Origin: Streptomyces vietnamensis | GTDB lineage: Bacteria; Actinomycetota; Actinomycetes; Streptomycetales; Streptomycetaceae | Assembly: GCF_000830005.1 (NCBI RefSeq) | Contig: NZ_CP010407.1 | Coordinates: forward strand, 5,770,001-5,834,000 | Reading direction: 5' to 3' | DNA: 64,000 nucleotides | Part shown: in pieces, positions 42,657-51,282 of the stretch | How the letters are laid out: every line of letters begins with the position of its first letter | How positions within the stretch are numbered: the stretch's first letter is position 1 | Position numbers and translations under genes: made by a program | Notes under the pieces: generated by a model | What the model was told of the DNA's origin: nothing | Database searches by the model: none | Seen by the model: only the letters and a program-made list of their open reading frames with translations

Positions 42657-43991
42657 ATGTCCCCCCACACCCCGTACGGGCCGCAGTACGGCCAGAGCCC
42701 GCACATCCTGATCGCCGGCGGCGGCATCGCCGGCCTCACCGCCGCCCTCGCCCTGCACGCCGCCGGATTCGAGCGGGTGACCGTCGTCGAGGCCGCGCCC
42801 GCCATCCGCCCCGTCGGCGCCGGACTCAACCTGATGCCGAACGCCGTCCGCGAACTCGACGCCCTCGGCCTCCTCGACGCCCTGGAGGCCGGCGCCCTGC
42901 GCACCCGCGAACTGCGCTACTACCACCGCTCGGGCGGCCTGATATCCCGGGAGCGGCGCGGCCTCGCCGCCGGCTACCGCTGGCCCCAGCTGTCCGTCCA
43001 CCGCGGCCACCTCCAGCAGGTCCTGGCCGGCGCCGTCCGCGCCCGGCTCGGCACCGCCGCCCTGGTCACGGGCGTCCGGGTGACCGGCGTCGAACTGCTC
43101 CCGGGCGGGCGGCCCCGGCTACGCCTCGAGCACCGCGAAGGACCCGTCAAGGGCCGGGCCTCCCTCGAACCGGACGTCCTCGTCGGCGCCGACGGCATCC
43201 GCTCCGCGGTCCGCGCGGCGCTCAACCCGACGGAGGGCGGGCCCGCGTGGAACGGGATGCTGGTGTGGCGGGGGGTGTCCCGGATGCCCGCGCGGGCCGT
43301 GGGCTCCTTCATGTTCATCGCGGGCGACGACCGGCAGAAGGCCGTCGTCTACCCGATGGGCCGGCCCACCGGACCGGACAGGGAGGTCCTCGTGAACTGG
43401 GCCCTCGCCCGGCCCGCCGACACCCCCGGCGCCGCCGGCGAGGAGGGACTGCGGGGCGACTGGAACCGGCCCGCCCCCGTCGAGAGCTTCCTCCCGTACT
43501 ACGAGGGCTGGGAGTTCGACGGCGTCAGCGTCCCCGCAGTCCTGCGCGCCGCCGACACCGCCCACCTCTACCCGATGGTCGACCGCGAACCCCTCGACCG
43601 GTGGACCCACGGCCGCACCACCCTCATCGGCGACGCCGCCCACGCCATGTACCCCATCGGCTCCAACGGGGCGACCCAGTCGATCGTCGACGCCCGCGCC
43701 CTCGCCCACGCCCTCGCCCTCCACCCCGACCCCGCCGAGGGCCTCGCCGCGTACGAACGGGAGCGCCGCCCCGCCATGACCGCGCTCCAGCACGCCAACC
43801 GGCAGCTCGGCCCCGAGGTCGTCATCAACCTCGCCCACGCGCGCGCCCCGCACGGCTTCACCGACATCCACCAGGTCATCCCCGCCGAGGAACTCGCCGC
43901 CATCGCCGGCCGGTACGCCGCCACCGGAGCCTTCGACCCGACCACGGTCAACCAGGGCTCCCCGTACGAGACCGTCGTGCCCGCTCCCTAG
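42657..43991 (+). CDS. PhzS-like FAD-dependent monooxygenase
   Basis: A 444-residue class A flavoprotein monooxygenase. The FAD Rossmann motif is ILIAGGGIAGLTAALALHAAGFERVTVVEAA, the middle motif is DVLVGADGIRSAVRAALNP, and the ribityl-binding motif is TTLIGDAAHAMYPIGSNGATQSIVDARALA. The segments LRYYHRSGGLISRE, LSVHRGHLQQVLAGAVRARLG, MLVWRGVS, DWNRPAPVESFLPYYEGWEFD and YPMVDREPLDRW line up with the phenazine hydroxylase PhzS. An aromatic or N-heteroaromatic acid substrate undergoing oxidative decarboxylation or hydroxylation is therefore plausible. The ATG at 42657 follows AGGAG. It is the last gene of the operon, eight bases behind the PrnB-like gene. Confidence 0.85.
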   Translation: MSPHTPYGPQYGQSPHILIAGGGIAGLTAALALHAAGFERVTVVEAAPAIRPVGAGLNLMPNAVRELDALGLLDALEAGALRTRELRYYHRSGGLISRERRGLAAGYRWPQLSVHRGHLQQVLAGAVRARLGTAALVTGVRVTGVELLPGGRPRLRLEHREGPVKGRASLEPDVLVGADGIRSAVRAALNPTEGGPAWNGMLVWRGVSRMPARAVGSFMFIAGDDRQKAVVYPMGRPTGPDREVLVNWALARPADTPGAAGEEGLRGDWNRPAPVESFLPYYEGWEFDGVSVPAVLRAADTAHLYPMVDREPLDRWTHGRTTLIGDAAHAMYPIGSNGATQSIVDARALAHALALHPDPAEGLAAYERERRPAMTALQHANRQLGPEVVINLAHARAPHGFTDIHQVIPAEELAAIAGRYAATGAFDPTTVNQGSPYETVVPAP

Positions 43992-44074
43992 GACCTGTAC
44001 CGTCGGAGCGGCACGCCGGGCACACAGCGTGGTGCGCCCGCTCCGCTCCGTACTCGCCTGCGAAGGTGGACAAC

Positions 44075-46624
44075 GTGAAGGCAATCCGTCGATTCACCGT
44101 GCGTCCCGTCCTCCCCGACACCCTTCGACCCCTCGCCGACCTCGCGCACAACCTGCGCTGGTCCTGGCACGAGCCCACCCGGGCGCTCTTCGACTCCCTC
44201 GCGCCCGAGGGACTGGCCGGTGCCGACCCCGTACGGGTCCTCGGCGCCCTCGAAGCGCCCCGGCTCGCCGCGCTCGCCGCCGACCAGGAGTTCCTGGACC
44301 GGCTGCGCGCGGTCGCCGAGGACCTCGACCAGTACCTGCACGCCCCCCGCTGGTACCAGGGCCGCCCCGGCGACGCCCCGGCCGCCGTCGCCTACTTCTC
44401 GCCCGAGTTCGGCGTCGCCGCCGCCCTGCCCCAGTACTCTGGCGGCCTCGGCATCCTCGCCGGAGACCACCTCAAGTCCGCCAGCGACCTCGGCGTCCCC
44501 CTCGTCGGCGTCGGCCTGCTCTACCGGCACGGCTACTTCCGGCAGTCCCTCGGCCGCGACGGCTGGCAGCAGGAGCAGTACCCCGTCCTCGACCCCGGCG
44601 AGCTGCCCGTCACCCTGCTCCGCGAGGCCGACGGCACCCCCGCCCGGATCACCCTCGCCCTGCCCGGCGGCCGCAGCCTCCACGCCCAGATCTGGATCGC
44701 CCAGGTCGGCCGCGTCCCGCTGCTGATGCTCGACTCCGACGTCGAGGAGAACGCCCCCGGCGAACGGTCCGTCACCGACCGGCTGTACGGCGGCGGCAGT
44801 GAGCACCGGCTCCTCCAGGAGATGCTCCTCGGCATCGGCGGTGTCCGCGCCGTCCGCACGTACACCCGGCTCACCGGCCACCCCGCACCCGAGGTCTTCC
44901 ACACCAACGAGGGCCACGCCGGCTTCCTCGGCCTCGAACGCGTCCGCGAACTCCAGGGCGAGGGCCTCGACTTCGACAGCGCCCTGGAGGCCGTCCGGGC
45001 CGGCACCGTCTTCACCACCCACACCCCCGTCCCCGCCGGCATCGACCGCTTCGACCGGGCCCTCGTCGCCCGCCACCTCGGCGACGACGGCGCCCTCCCC
45101 GGCGTCGACCTCGGCCGGATCCTCGCCCTCGGCGACGAGACCCCGCTCGGCGGCGAACCCGGCGTCTTCAACATGGCCGCCATGGGCCTGCGGCTCGCCC
45201 AGCGCGCCAACGGCGTCTCCACCCTCCACGGCGCCGTCAGCCGCTCCATGTTCGCCGGGCTCTGGCCCGGCTTCGACGCCGACGAGGTGCCGATCACCTC
45301 CATCACCAACGGCGTCCACGCCCCCACCTGGGTCGCCCCCGAGGCCGCCCGGACCGGACCGGACGCGAGCGACCGGGAGCTGTGGGAGCTGCGCCGCACC
45401 CTCCGCGAACGCCTCGTCGCCGACGTACGGGACCGGCTGCGGGCCTCCTGGCGGCAGCGCGGCGCCGCCGCCGCCGAACTCGGCTGGACCGAATCCGTCC
45501 TCGACCCCGACGTCCTCACCATCGGCTTCGCCCGCCGCGTCCCCTCGTACAAGCGGCTCACCCTCATGCTCCGGGACAAGGACCGGCTGCGGGCCCTGCT
45601 CCTCCACCCCGAGCGGCCCGTGCAGCTCGTCGTCGCGGGCAAGGCCCATCCCGCCGACGACGGGGGCAAGAAGTTGGTCCAGGAGCTCGTCCGGTTCGCC
45701 GACGACCCCCGGGTCCGGCACCGCATCGTCTTCCTGCCCGACTACGGCATGGAGATGGCCCGCGGCCTCTACCCCGGCTGCGACGTCTGGCTCAACAACC
45801 CCCTGCGCCCCCTCGAGGCCTGCGGTACGAGCGGGATGAAGGCCGCGCTCAACGGCTGCCTCAACCTGTCCGTCCTCGACGGCTGGTGGGACGAGTGGTA
45901 CGAGCCCGAGTTCGGCTGGGCCATCCCCACCGCCGACGGCGCGGCCGCCGCCGACGAGGACCGCCGCGACGACCTGGAGGCCGCCGCCCTCTACGAGCTG
46001 ATCGAGCGCCGCGTCGCCCCCCGCTTCTACGACCGCGGCCCCGACGGGGTGCCGTCCGGCTGGACCGCCATGGTCCGGCGCACCCTCGCCGACCTCGGCC
46101 CGAAGGTGCTCGCCGACCGGATGGTCCGCGAGTACGTCGAGAGGCTGTACGTGCCCGCCGCAGGCTCCCGCCGGGCCCTCACCCCCGGGCGGGCGCGGGA
46201 CCTCGCCGCCTGGAAGGCCCGGGTCCGGGCGGCCTGGCCGGCGGTGGCCGTGGACCACGTGGAGATCGGCGACGACCTCGCCGAGGTGGACGCCGAACTC
46301 GGCGCGACGCCCGTCGTCCGGGTCCGGGTCGCGCTCGGCGGCCTGGAGCCCGACGACGTCGAGGTGCAGGCCGTCACCGGCCGAGTCGACGCCGACGACA
46401 CCCTCGCCGCCACCCGCACCGTCACCCTCAAACCGGCCGGCGGCCCCGACCTGGAGGGGCGGCTGCCCTACGCGGGCACCCTGGAGCTCGACCGGACCGG
46501 TTCCTTCGGCTGCACCGTCCGCGTCCTGCCCGCCCACCCGCTGCTCGCCCACCCGGCCGAACTCGGCCTCGCGGCCCTGCCGGGGGAGACGACGGGGGAG
46601 GGGGCGGGGGTGCTGCTGAGGTAG
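44075..46624 (+). CDS. glgP: Alpha-glucan (glycogen) phosphorylase
   Basis: Releases glucose 1-phosphate from alpha-glucan ends. The 849-residue GT35 enzyme has the N-terminal domain SPEFGVAAALPQYSGGLGILAGDHLKSASDLG, the TGHPAPEVFHTNEGHAGFL substrate region, the phosphate-binding FARRVPSYKRLTLML, and the pyridoxal-phosphate lysine in EACGTSGMKAALNG. The extra N-terminal DUF3417 segment (LPDTLRPLADLAHNLRWSWHEPTRALFDSL) is typical of the actinobacterial form. The start is GTG at 44075 behind GAAGGTGG. It supplies the degradative side of the GlgE pathway and reads away from glgE across the inserted operon. Confidence 0.95.
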   Translation: MKAIRRFTVRPVLPDTLRPLADLAHNLRWSWHEPTRALFDSLAPEGLAGADPVRVLGALEAPRLAALAADQEFLDRLRAVAEDLDQYLHAPRWYQGRPGDAPAAVAYFSPEFGVAAALPQYSGGLGILAGDHLKSASDLGVPLVGVGLLYRHGYFRQSLGRDGWQQEQYPVLDPGELPVTLLREADGTPARITLALPGGRSLHAQIWIAQVGRVPLLMLDSDVEENAPGERSVTDRLYGGGSEHRLLQEMLLGIGGVRAVRTYTRLTGHPAPEVFHTNEGHAGFLGLERVRELQGEGLDFDSALEAVRAGTVFTTHTPVPAGIDRFDRALVARHLGDDGALPGVDLGRILALGDETPLGGEPGVFNMAAMGLRLAQRANGVSTLHGAVSRSMFAGLWPGFDADEVPITSITNGVHAPTWVAPEAARTGPDASDRELWELRRTLRERLVADVRDRLRASWRQRGAAAAELGWTESVLDPDVLTIGFARRVPSYKRLTLMLRDKDRLRALLLHPERPVQLVVAGKAHPADDGGKKLVQELVRFADDPRVRHRIVFLPDYGMEMARGLYPGCDVWLNNPLRPLEACGTSGMKAALNGCLNLSVLDGWWDEWYEPEFGWAIPTADGAAAADEDRRDDLEAAALYELIERRVAPRFYDRGPDGVPSGWTAMVRRTLADLGPKVLADRMVREYVERLYVPAAGSRRALTPGRARDLAAWKARVRAAWPAVAVDHVEIGDDLAEVDAELGATPVVRVRVALGGLEPDDVEVQAVTGRVDADDTLAATRTVTLKPAGGPDLEGRLPYAGTLELDRTGSFGCTVRVLPAHPLLAHPAELGLAALPGETTGEGAGVLLR

Positions 46625-46654
46625 CCCGGCGGCCGTCGCCCTGCTGCGGTCGCC

Positions 46655-48280
46655 CTACGGCACCTCGGCCTTGTCGGCGAGGTGCCCGTCGACGAAGCAG
46701 AGCCGGTACACCGGGATCGCGGCCAGCATCGTGGACCGGTAGTACCGGCATTCGTCCATGCCGCGCGGCTCCGCCGGGACTTGCACCGGCGGGCCGTCCA
46801 GCGGGCGGTCGGGCCAGTCCTCGGCGTTCTCGGTGATCTCCGTGAGCGACTGCCCGATCCGCAGCCGGGCGTAGTCCTCCGGCTCCAGGTACGACCGGGC
46901 CTGCGTCCACACGGCGACCCCGGCCATCAGCAGGCCGAGCGCGACGAGGAGCGCGAGCGGGATCCAGATCGCCCGCGCGAGGCCCTTGCGGACCTCGCGG
47001 CGGGCCCGGTCCAGCTCCCGCGCCGAGGTCGGTGCGGCCGGCAGCGGCGCCGGGGGGTTCCGGGGCAGGACGGCCTCCAGGACGAACCCGCCGTCCCCGG
47101 CCACCCGGTGCGCCAGCGAACCGCCCGCGAGCCGCACCCGCTCCCCGAGGCCCACGAGCCCGGTGCCGCCGGAGGCGAGGCCGACGCGTGCACTGCCGTC
47201 GGGGGCAGGGTCCGGACGTGCCGTGTCGTCGGGGGCGGTGCCGGAGGCGTGGCCCGGGTGAGCCGTGTCGCCGGAGGCACGGCCGGGCCGTGTCGTGTCG
47301 CCGGGGCCGCTCGAGACCCGGACCCGCACGTCCGCCGCGTCCTGGGCGACGGTCACCGTCACCGCCGCGCCCGGCGCGTGCTTGGCCGCGTTCGTCAGGC
47401 CCTCCTGGACGACCCGGTGCAGGGCGAGGCCCGACATCCCCGGCAGCGTCGGCACCGGGGTGGCGGCGGTGAGGGTGACCGCGAGGCCCGAGGCGCGGGC
47501 CCGGGCCGTCAGCTCCTCGACCGTCTCGCCCGACGGGGTCGTCGGCGCCCCGGCGTCGTCCTCCCGCAGGACGCCGATGATGTCCCGCAGCCGGGCCGTC
47601 GCGTCCGCCGCCGCGCGCCGCAGCTCGCCGGCCGCGTGCTGCTGGGCGGGACCCAGCGCCGGATCGACCTCAAGGGCGCCCGCGCGGACCGCGATCAGGG
47701 CCAGGTCGTGGCCGAGGGAGTCGTGCATGTCGCCCGCGATCCTGGACCGCTCCCGCAGCCGCTCCCGGTCGGCGACGGCCGCCTGCTCCCGCTCCATCCG
47801 GTCGGCCAGCTCCCAGCCGCTGCGCACGAGCCGGTCGTACTGGCGCACGTAACGGCCGATCAGCCACGGCGCCACGACCGCCAGGGCCAGCGTGAGCAGC
47901 AGCGTGAACCACTGGCCGAGGGAGGTGTGCGTGACCGTCGTCAGGAGCAGCCCCGCCGCCGCGACCGCGCCGAACAGCCACAGTGCCGCCCGGGTCTGCT
48001 CCTCCCGCCGCCCGGCGAGATAGCCGAAGGCGATCAGGGCCAGGCTGTACGAGGCGGTGAACAGCTCCAGGGAGGAGGACAGGCTCACCGCGACCACGAC
48101 GGCGACCGGCACCGGCGGCCACCGCCGGCCGGCCGCGACACAGCCGCCGAGCAGCGCCACGCCGATGGCGACCTCGGTCCAGCTTCCGCCGTCGTTCGGG
48201 TCCGACTTGAGGAGGACCGGCACGCAGAGCAGCAGCCAGAGCCCCAGGTCGAAGAGGCGCTCACGGGCCGCCTCACGCAT
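46655..48280 (-). CDS. NarL-type sensor histidine kinase with C-terminal membrane extension
   Basis: A 541-residue kinase. Four to five transmembrane helices (about 10-135) precede the HisKA_3 box RSRIAGDMHDSLGHDLALIAVRAGALE with the phospho-acceptor His, and an HATPase domain with VVQEGLTNAAKHAPGA. Two oddities: a low-complexity insert (about 325-370, GDTTRPGRASGDTAHPGHASGTAPDDTARP) lies between the N-box and GLGERV, and a further transmembrane helix (about 430-455) with a short extracellular tail carrying two Cys is fused at the C-terminus. The ATG at 48280 overlaps the response regulator gene by eight bases. The signal is unknown. Confidence 0.87.
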   Translation of the reverse strand: MREAARERLFDLGLWLLLCVPVLLKSDPNDGGSWTEVAIGVALLGGCVAAGRRWPPVPVAVVVAVSLSSSLELFTASYSLALIAFGYLAGRREEQTRAALWLFGAVAAAGLLLTTVTHTSLGQWFTLLLTLALAVVAPWLIGRYVRQYDRLVRSGWELADRMEREQAAVADRERLRERSRIAGDMHDSLGHDLALIAVRAGALEVDPALGPAQQHAAGELRRAAADATARLRDIIGVLREDDAGAPTTPSGETVEELTARARASGLAVTLTAATPVPTLPGMSGLALHRVVQEGLTNAAKHAPGAAVTVTVAQDAADVRVRVSSGPGDTTRPGRASGDTAHPGHASGTAPDDTARPDPAPDGSARVGLASGGTGLVGLGERVRLAGGSLAHRVAGDGGFVLEAVLPRNPPAPLPAAPTSARELDRARREVRKGLARAIWIPLALLVALGLLMAGVAVWTQARSYLEPEDYARLRIGQSLTEITENAEDWPDRPLDGPPVQVPAEPRGMDECRYYRSTMLAAIPVYRLCFVDGHLADKAEVP

Positions 48281-48929
48281 CGGGCACCAGGCCCGCCTCG
48301 TACGCCAGGACCGCGAGCTGCACCCGGTTGCGCAGGCCGAGCCTGCCGAGGACGGCGCTCACGTGCGCCTTCACCGTGCCCTCGACGACGTACATGCGGT
48401 CCGCGATCTCCTGGTTGGAGAGCCCGGCGCCGAGGAGGGCGACGACCTCCCGCTCCCGGCCCGTGAGCGGTTCCAGGCGGGTGCGCGCCTCGGCCGCGCG
48501 GGTGAACCGCTCCCCGCCGAGGGTGTCGATGACCCGCCGGGCGACCGTGGGGGAGAGCGCGGCGCCGCCCCCGGCCACGGCCCGGACCCCGGCGATCAAC
48601 TCGCGCGGGTCCCCGGACTTGAGGAGGAAACCGCTGACGCCGCTGCCGAGCGCCCGCGCGATGTAGGCGTCCTCGGAGAAGGTGGTGAGCATGACGACGG
48701 CCGTGTCCGGCACCGTCGTGCGCAGTTCCTCGGCCGCGCCGAGCCCGTCGAGCCGGGGCATCCGGATGTCGAGCAGGATCACGTCGGGGCGGTGCTCGCG
48801 GGCGAGTTCGACGGCCTCGTGGCCGTCGCCGGCCTCGGCCACCACCTCGATGCCGGGGTCGGTGGCGAGGATGGCCCGCACCCCGGCCCTGATCATCGTC
48901 TCGTCGTCGGCAAGCAGCACCCTGATCAT
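48273..48929 (-). CDS. NarL/LuxR-type response regulator
   Basis: A 218-residue regulator. The receiver domain has the DDE acidic pocket, phospho-acceptor Asp54 (VILLDIRMPRLDG) and the conserved Lys in GFLLKSG. The C-terminal LuxR HTH (about 150-210) reads LTGREREVVALLGAGLSNQEIADRMYVVEGTVKAHVSAVLGRLGLRNRVQ. It precedes and overlaps its kinase gene. Targets are unknown. Confidence 0.92.
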   Translation of the reverse strand: MIRVLLADDETMIRAGVRAILATDPGIEVVAEAGDGHEAVELAREHRPDVILLDIRMPRLDGLGAAEELRTTVPDTAVVMLTTFSEDAYIARALGSGVSGFLLKSGDPRELIAGVRAVAGGGAALSPTVARRVIDTLGGERFTRAAEARTRLEPLTGREREVVALLGAGLSNQEIADRMYVVEGTVKAHVSAVLGRLGLRNRVQLAVLAYEAGLVPDA

Positions 48930-48951
48930 GCGGTCCAGGGTATGCAGACGC

Positions 48952-48991
48952 GCGGGCGCCCCGGAGGGAACGTTCCCTCCGGGGCGCCCGC
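48952..48991. terminator. Perfect 40-bp palindrome, terminator of the protease gene
   Basis: Twenty-base arms without a spacer (48952-48971 and 48972-48991; half-site ends GCCCCGGAGGGAAC) lie 16 bases past the protease stop codon on the minus strand and just upstream of the response regulator start. Confidence 0.8.
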
Positions 48992-49007
48992 TCCCGTGCG
49001 GTGGTGC

Positions 49008-51038
49008 TTACGGGAAGGTCAGCTTGAAGCTGTTGATGTAGCCGGTGTCGATGGCCGCCTTGTCCTGGACCCGGAGCTTCCAGACGCCGTTGGCGACCTC
49101 CGAGGAGGCGTTCACGGTGTAGGTCTGCTGGATGTTGTCGGCGCTGCCGCCCGCCCGGTTGGACAGGTTGTAGACCGAGCCGTCGGGGGCGATGAGGTCG
49201 ACGACGAGGTCACCGATGTAGGTGTGGACGATGTCCACGCCGACCTGGAGGTTGCTCGGCGCGTTGCCCGTGATGCCGGAGACGGTCACCGAGGAGGTCA
49301 CCGCGGCTCCCGGGGAGTCCGGGATGGAGACGTCGGTGTCGTTGCTGAAGACCGTGCCGCCGCCGGGGTTGCCGCCGGAGCGCGCACCCACGTTGATCGC
49401 GGCGAAGGCGTCCTGGACGGCCGCGACCTCGGGGCTGCTCGCGCCGTACAGGTCGGTGGCCGCGGCGATGGCACCCGTGCGGGCGCCCGCGTAGTTGGTG
49501 GTGGAGCTGAACTTGGTGGTCAGCGCCTTGTACCAGATCGCCGCGGCCTTGTCCCGGCCGATGCCGGTGACGGGCAGGCCGTCGGAGGTCGGCGAGTTGT
49601 AGGTCACGCCGTTGATGGTCTTCGAGCCGCTGCCCTCGGACAGCAGGTAGAAGAAGTGGTTCGCCGGGCCCGAGGAGTAGTGGACGTCGATCGAGCCGAT
49701 GCCCGAGTACCAGGAGTCCTTGGACGCGCCGTCCTTGCTCGGCTTGTCCATGTAACGGAGCGGCGTGCCGTTGCCGTTGATGTCGATCTTCTCGCCGATG
49801 AGGTAGTCACCGACGTCCTTGGAGTTGTTGGCGTAGAACTCGACGGTCGAACCGAAGATGTCCGAGGTGGCCTCGTTGAGGCCGCCGGACTCGCCGCTGT
49901 AGTTCAGGCCCGCGGTGTTGGACGTGACGCCGTGCGTCATCTCGTGCGCGGCCACGTCGATGGACGTCAGCGGCTTGCTGTTGCCCGAGCCGTCGCCGTA
50001 CGTCATGCAGAAGCAGGAGTCGTCCCAGAACGCGTTGACGTACGCGTTGCCGTAGTGGACCCGGGAGTACGCGCCGACACCGTCACCGCGGATGCCGGAA
50101 CGGCCCTGCACGTTCTTGTAGTAGTCCCAGGTGAGCGCGGCGCCGTAGTGCGCGTCGGCGCCCGCGGTCTCCTTGTTGGAGGCCAGGCCGTTGCCCCACG
50201 TGTCCGTGGTGTTGGTGAACAGCGTGCCGGTGCCGGAGGAGCCGCCGTTGAGGTTGTACGTCTTGTGGTTGCCGCGCGTCGTGTCCGTGAGGGAGTACGA
50301 CGGGGCGGTGCCGAGGGTGACCTGGCCGCTGTACATCGTGTTGCCGATGCCGGTCTCGATGGCCTGCCACTCGTACAGCTTGGCGCCGGTCTTGGCGTCC
50401 GTGATGACGTGCAGCGCGCTCGGGGTGCCGTCGTCCTGGAAGCCGCCGACGACCGTCTCGTAGGCGAGGACGGGGGTGCTCTTGGCGGCCCACACGACCT
50501 TGCGCGGGGCGTGCTTGGTGGCGGCCTTCTCGGCACCCGCCGCGTTCGCGCGGCCGATCGCCTGCTTCTCGGCGGCGGCCGGGGCGATGGTGGCCGCGGC
50601 GGTGTCCACCTTGGCGATGTCGGCGCGGCTGGCCTTGATGACACCGGTCTGGGCGCCGGCCTTGGTCTCGTCGACGATCAGGTCGCCGCCGAGGACCGGG
50701 AGGCCGTCCAGGGTGCGCTCGTAGCGCGTGTGGGTGGAGCCGTCGCGGTCCTGGACGACGTCGCGGACGGCCAGCTTCTCCGTGGCGCCGAGGCCGAGGC
50801 GCTTCGCCGTGGCGGCGGAGTCGGCCTGCGCGGCCTTGATCAGCGCGGCGCGCTGGGCGGGGGAGAGGTCGGCCGGGAGCTTGCCCGGGTTGACCTTGCC
50901 GAGGGACTGCGCCGCGGGGGCGGCGGCACCGAAGGTGCCGGCCGAGGCGGTGCCGGCCTGGACACCGATGGTGAGCATGGCGGCGGCGGCGATCAGGGCG
51001 CCGGTCGCGGTGGCGCGACGGCTGGGCGTGGATCTCAC
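49008..51038 (-). CDS. Secreted M4 (thermolysin-like) neutral zinc metalloprotease
   Basis: A 676-residue extracellular protease precursor. A signal peptide (1-33, ending ASA) is followed by an FTP/PepSY propeptide (about 45-230), the M4 catalytic domain (about 235-545) with HEMTH (His365, Glu366, His369) and third ligand Glu389 in GGLNEATSD, the active-site His in SIDVHYSSGPANHFF, and a C-terminal P/proprotein-convertase domain (about 560-676, DVSIPDSPGAAVTSSVTVSG...). GTG at 51038 follows AAGGAG. The 244 bases upstream show no gene. Probably a nutrient-scavenging exoenzyme. Confidence 0.95.
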   Translation of the reverse strand: MRSTPSRRATATGALIAAAAMLTIGVQAGTASAGTFGAAAPAAQSLGKVNPGKLPADLSPAQRAALIKAAQADSAATAKRLGLGATEKLAVRDVVQDRDGSTHTRYERTLDGLPVLGGDLIVDETKAGAQTGVIKASRADIAKVDTAAATIAPAAAEKQAIGRANAAGAEKAATKHAPRKVVWAAKSTPVLAYETVVGGFQDDGTPSALHVITDAKTGAKLYEWQAIETGIGNTMYSGQVTLGTAPSYSLTDTTRGNHKTYNLNGGSSGTGTLFTNTTDTWGNGLASNKETAGADAHYGAALTWDYYKNVQGRSGIRGDGVGAYSRVHYGNAYVNAFWDDSCFCMTYGDGSGNSKPLTSIDVAAHEMTHGVTSNTAGLNYSGESGGLNEATSDIFGSTVEFYANNSKDVGDYLIGEKIDINGNGTPLRYMDKPSKDGASKDSWYSGIGSIDVHYSSGPANHFFYLLSEGSGSKTINGVTYNSPTSDGLPVTGIGRDKAAAIWYKALTTKFSSTTNYAGARTGAIAAATDLYGASSPEVAAVQDAFAAINVGARSGGNPGGGTVFSNDTDVSIPDSPGAAVTSSVTVSGITGNAPSNLQVGVDIVHTYIGDLVVDLIAPDGSVYNLSNRAGGSADNIQQTYTVNASSEVANGVWKLRVQDKAAIDTGYINSFKLTFP

Positions 51039-51282
51039 GCAGACTCCTTATGCGAGGGGGGTACCGGCGGACTTGGGTGAGCCCGTCCGGGCGGAGCAAG
51101 GAGAGCTGTGGAGCATGAAGTTGTACTTGTGACGCGGGACCCGTTCGGGGGAACCCGATCGGACGACGCGTTGAACAGTGGTGCGAACAACCGGGGAGAG
51201 AGTGACAGAACTGACGGGTACCTGTCAGGACTGCATCGGGAAGTTGGCTGGAAACCGTCCGCTGCCCGAATGTCCGTGTTCG

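Noticed and set aside
36417..43991. Integrative element or prophage insertion between glgE and glgP
   Set aside because: No integrase, transposase, tRNA gene or flanking direct repeats were found, so only an unspecified insertion can be proposed.
43988..46552. 854-codon open frame antisense to glgP
   Set aside because: Mirror frame of a well-supported glycogen phosphorylase gene; no domains recognised.
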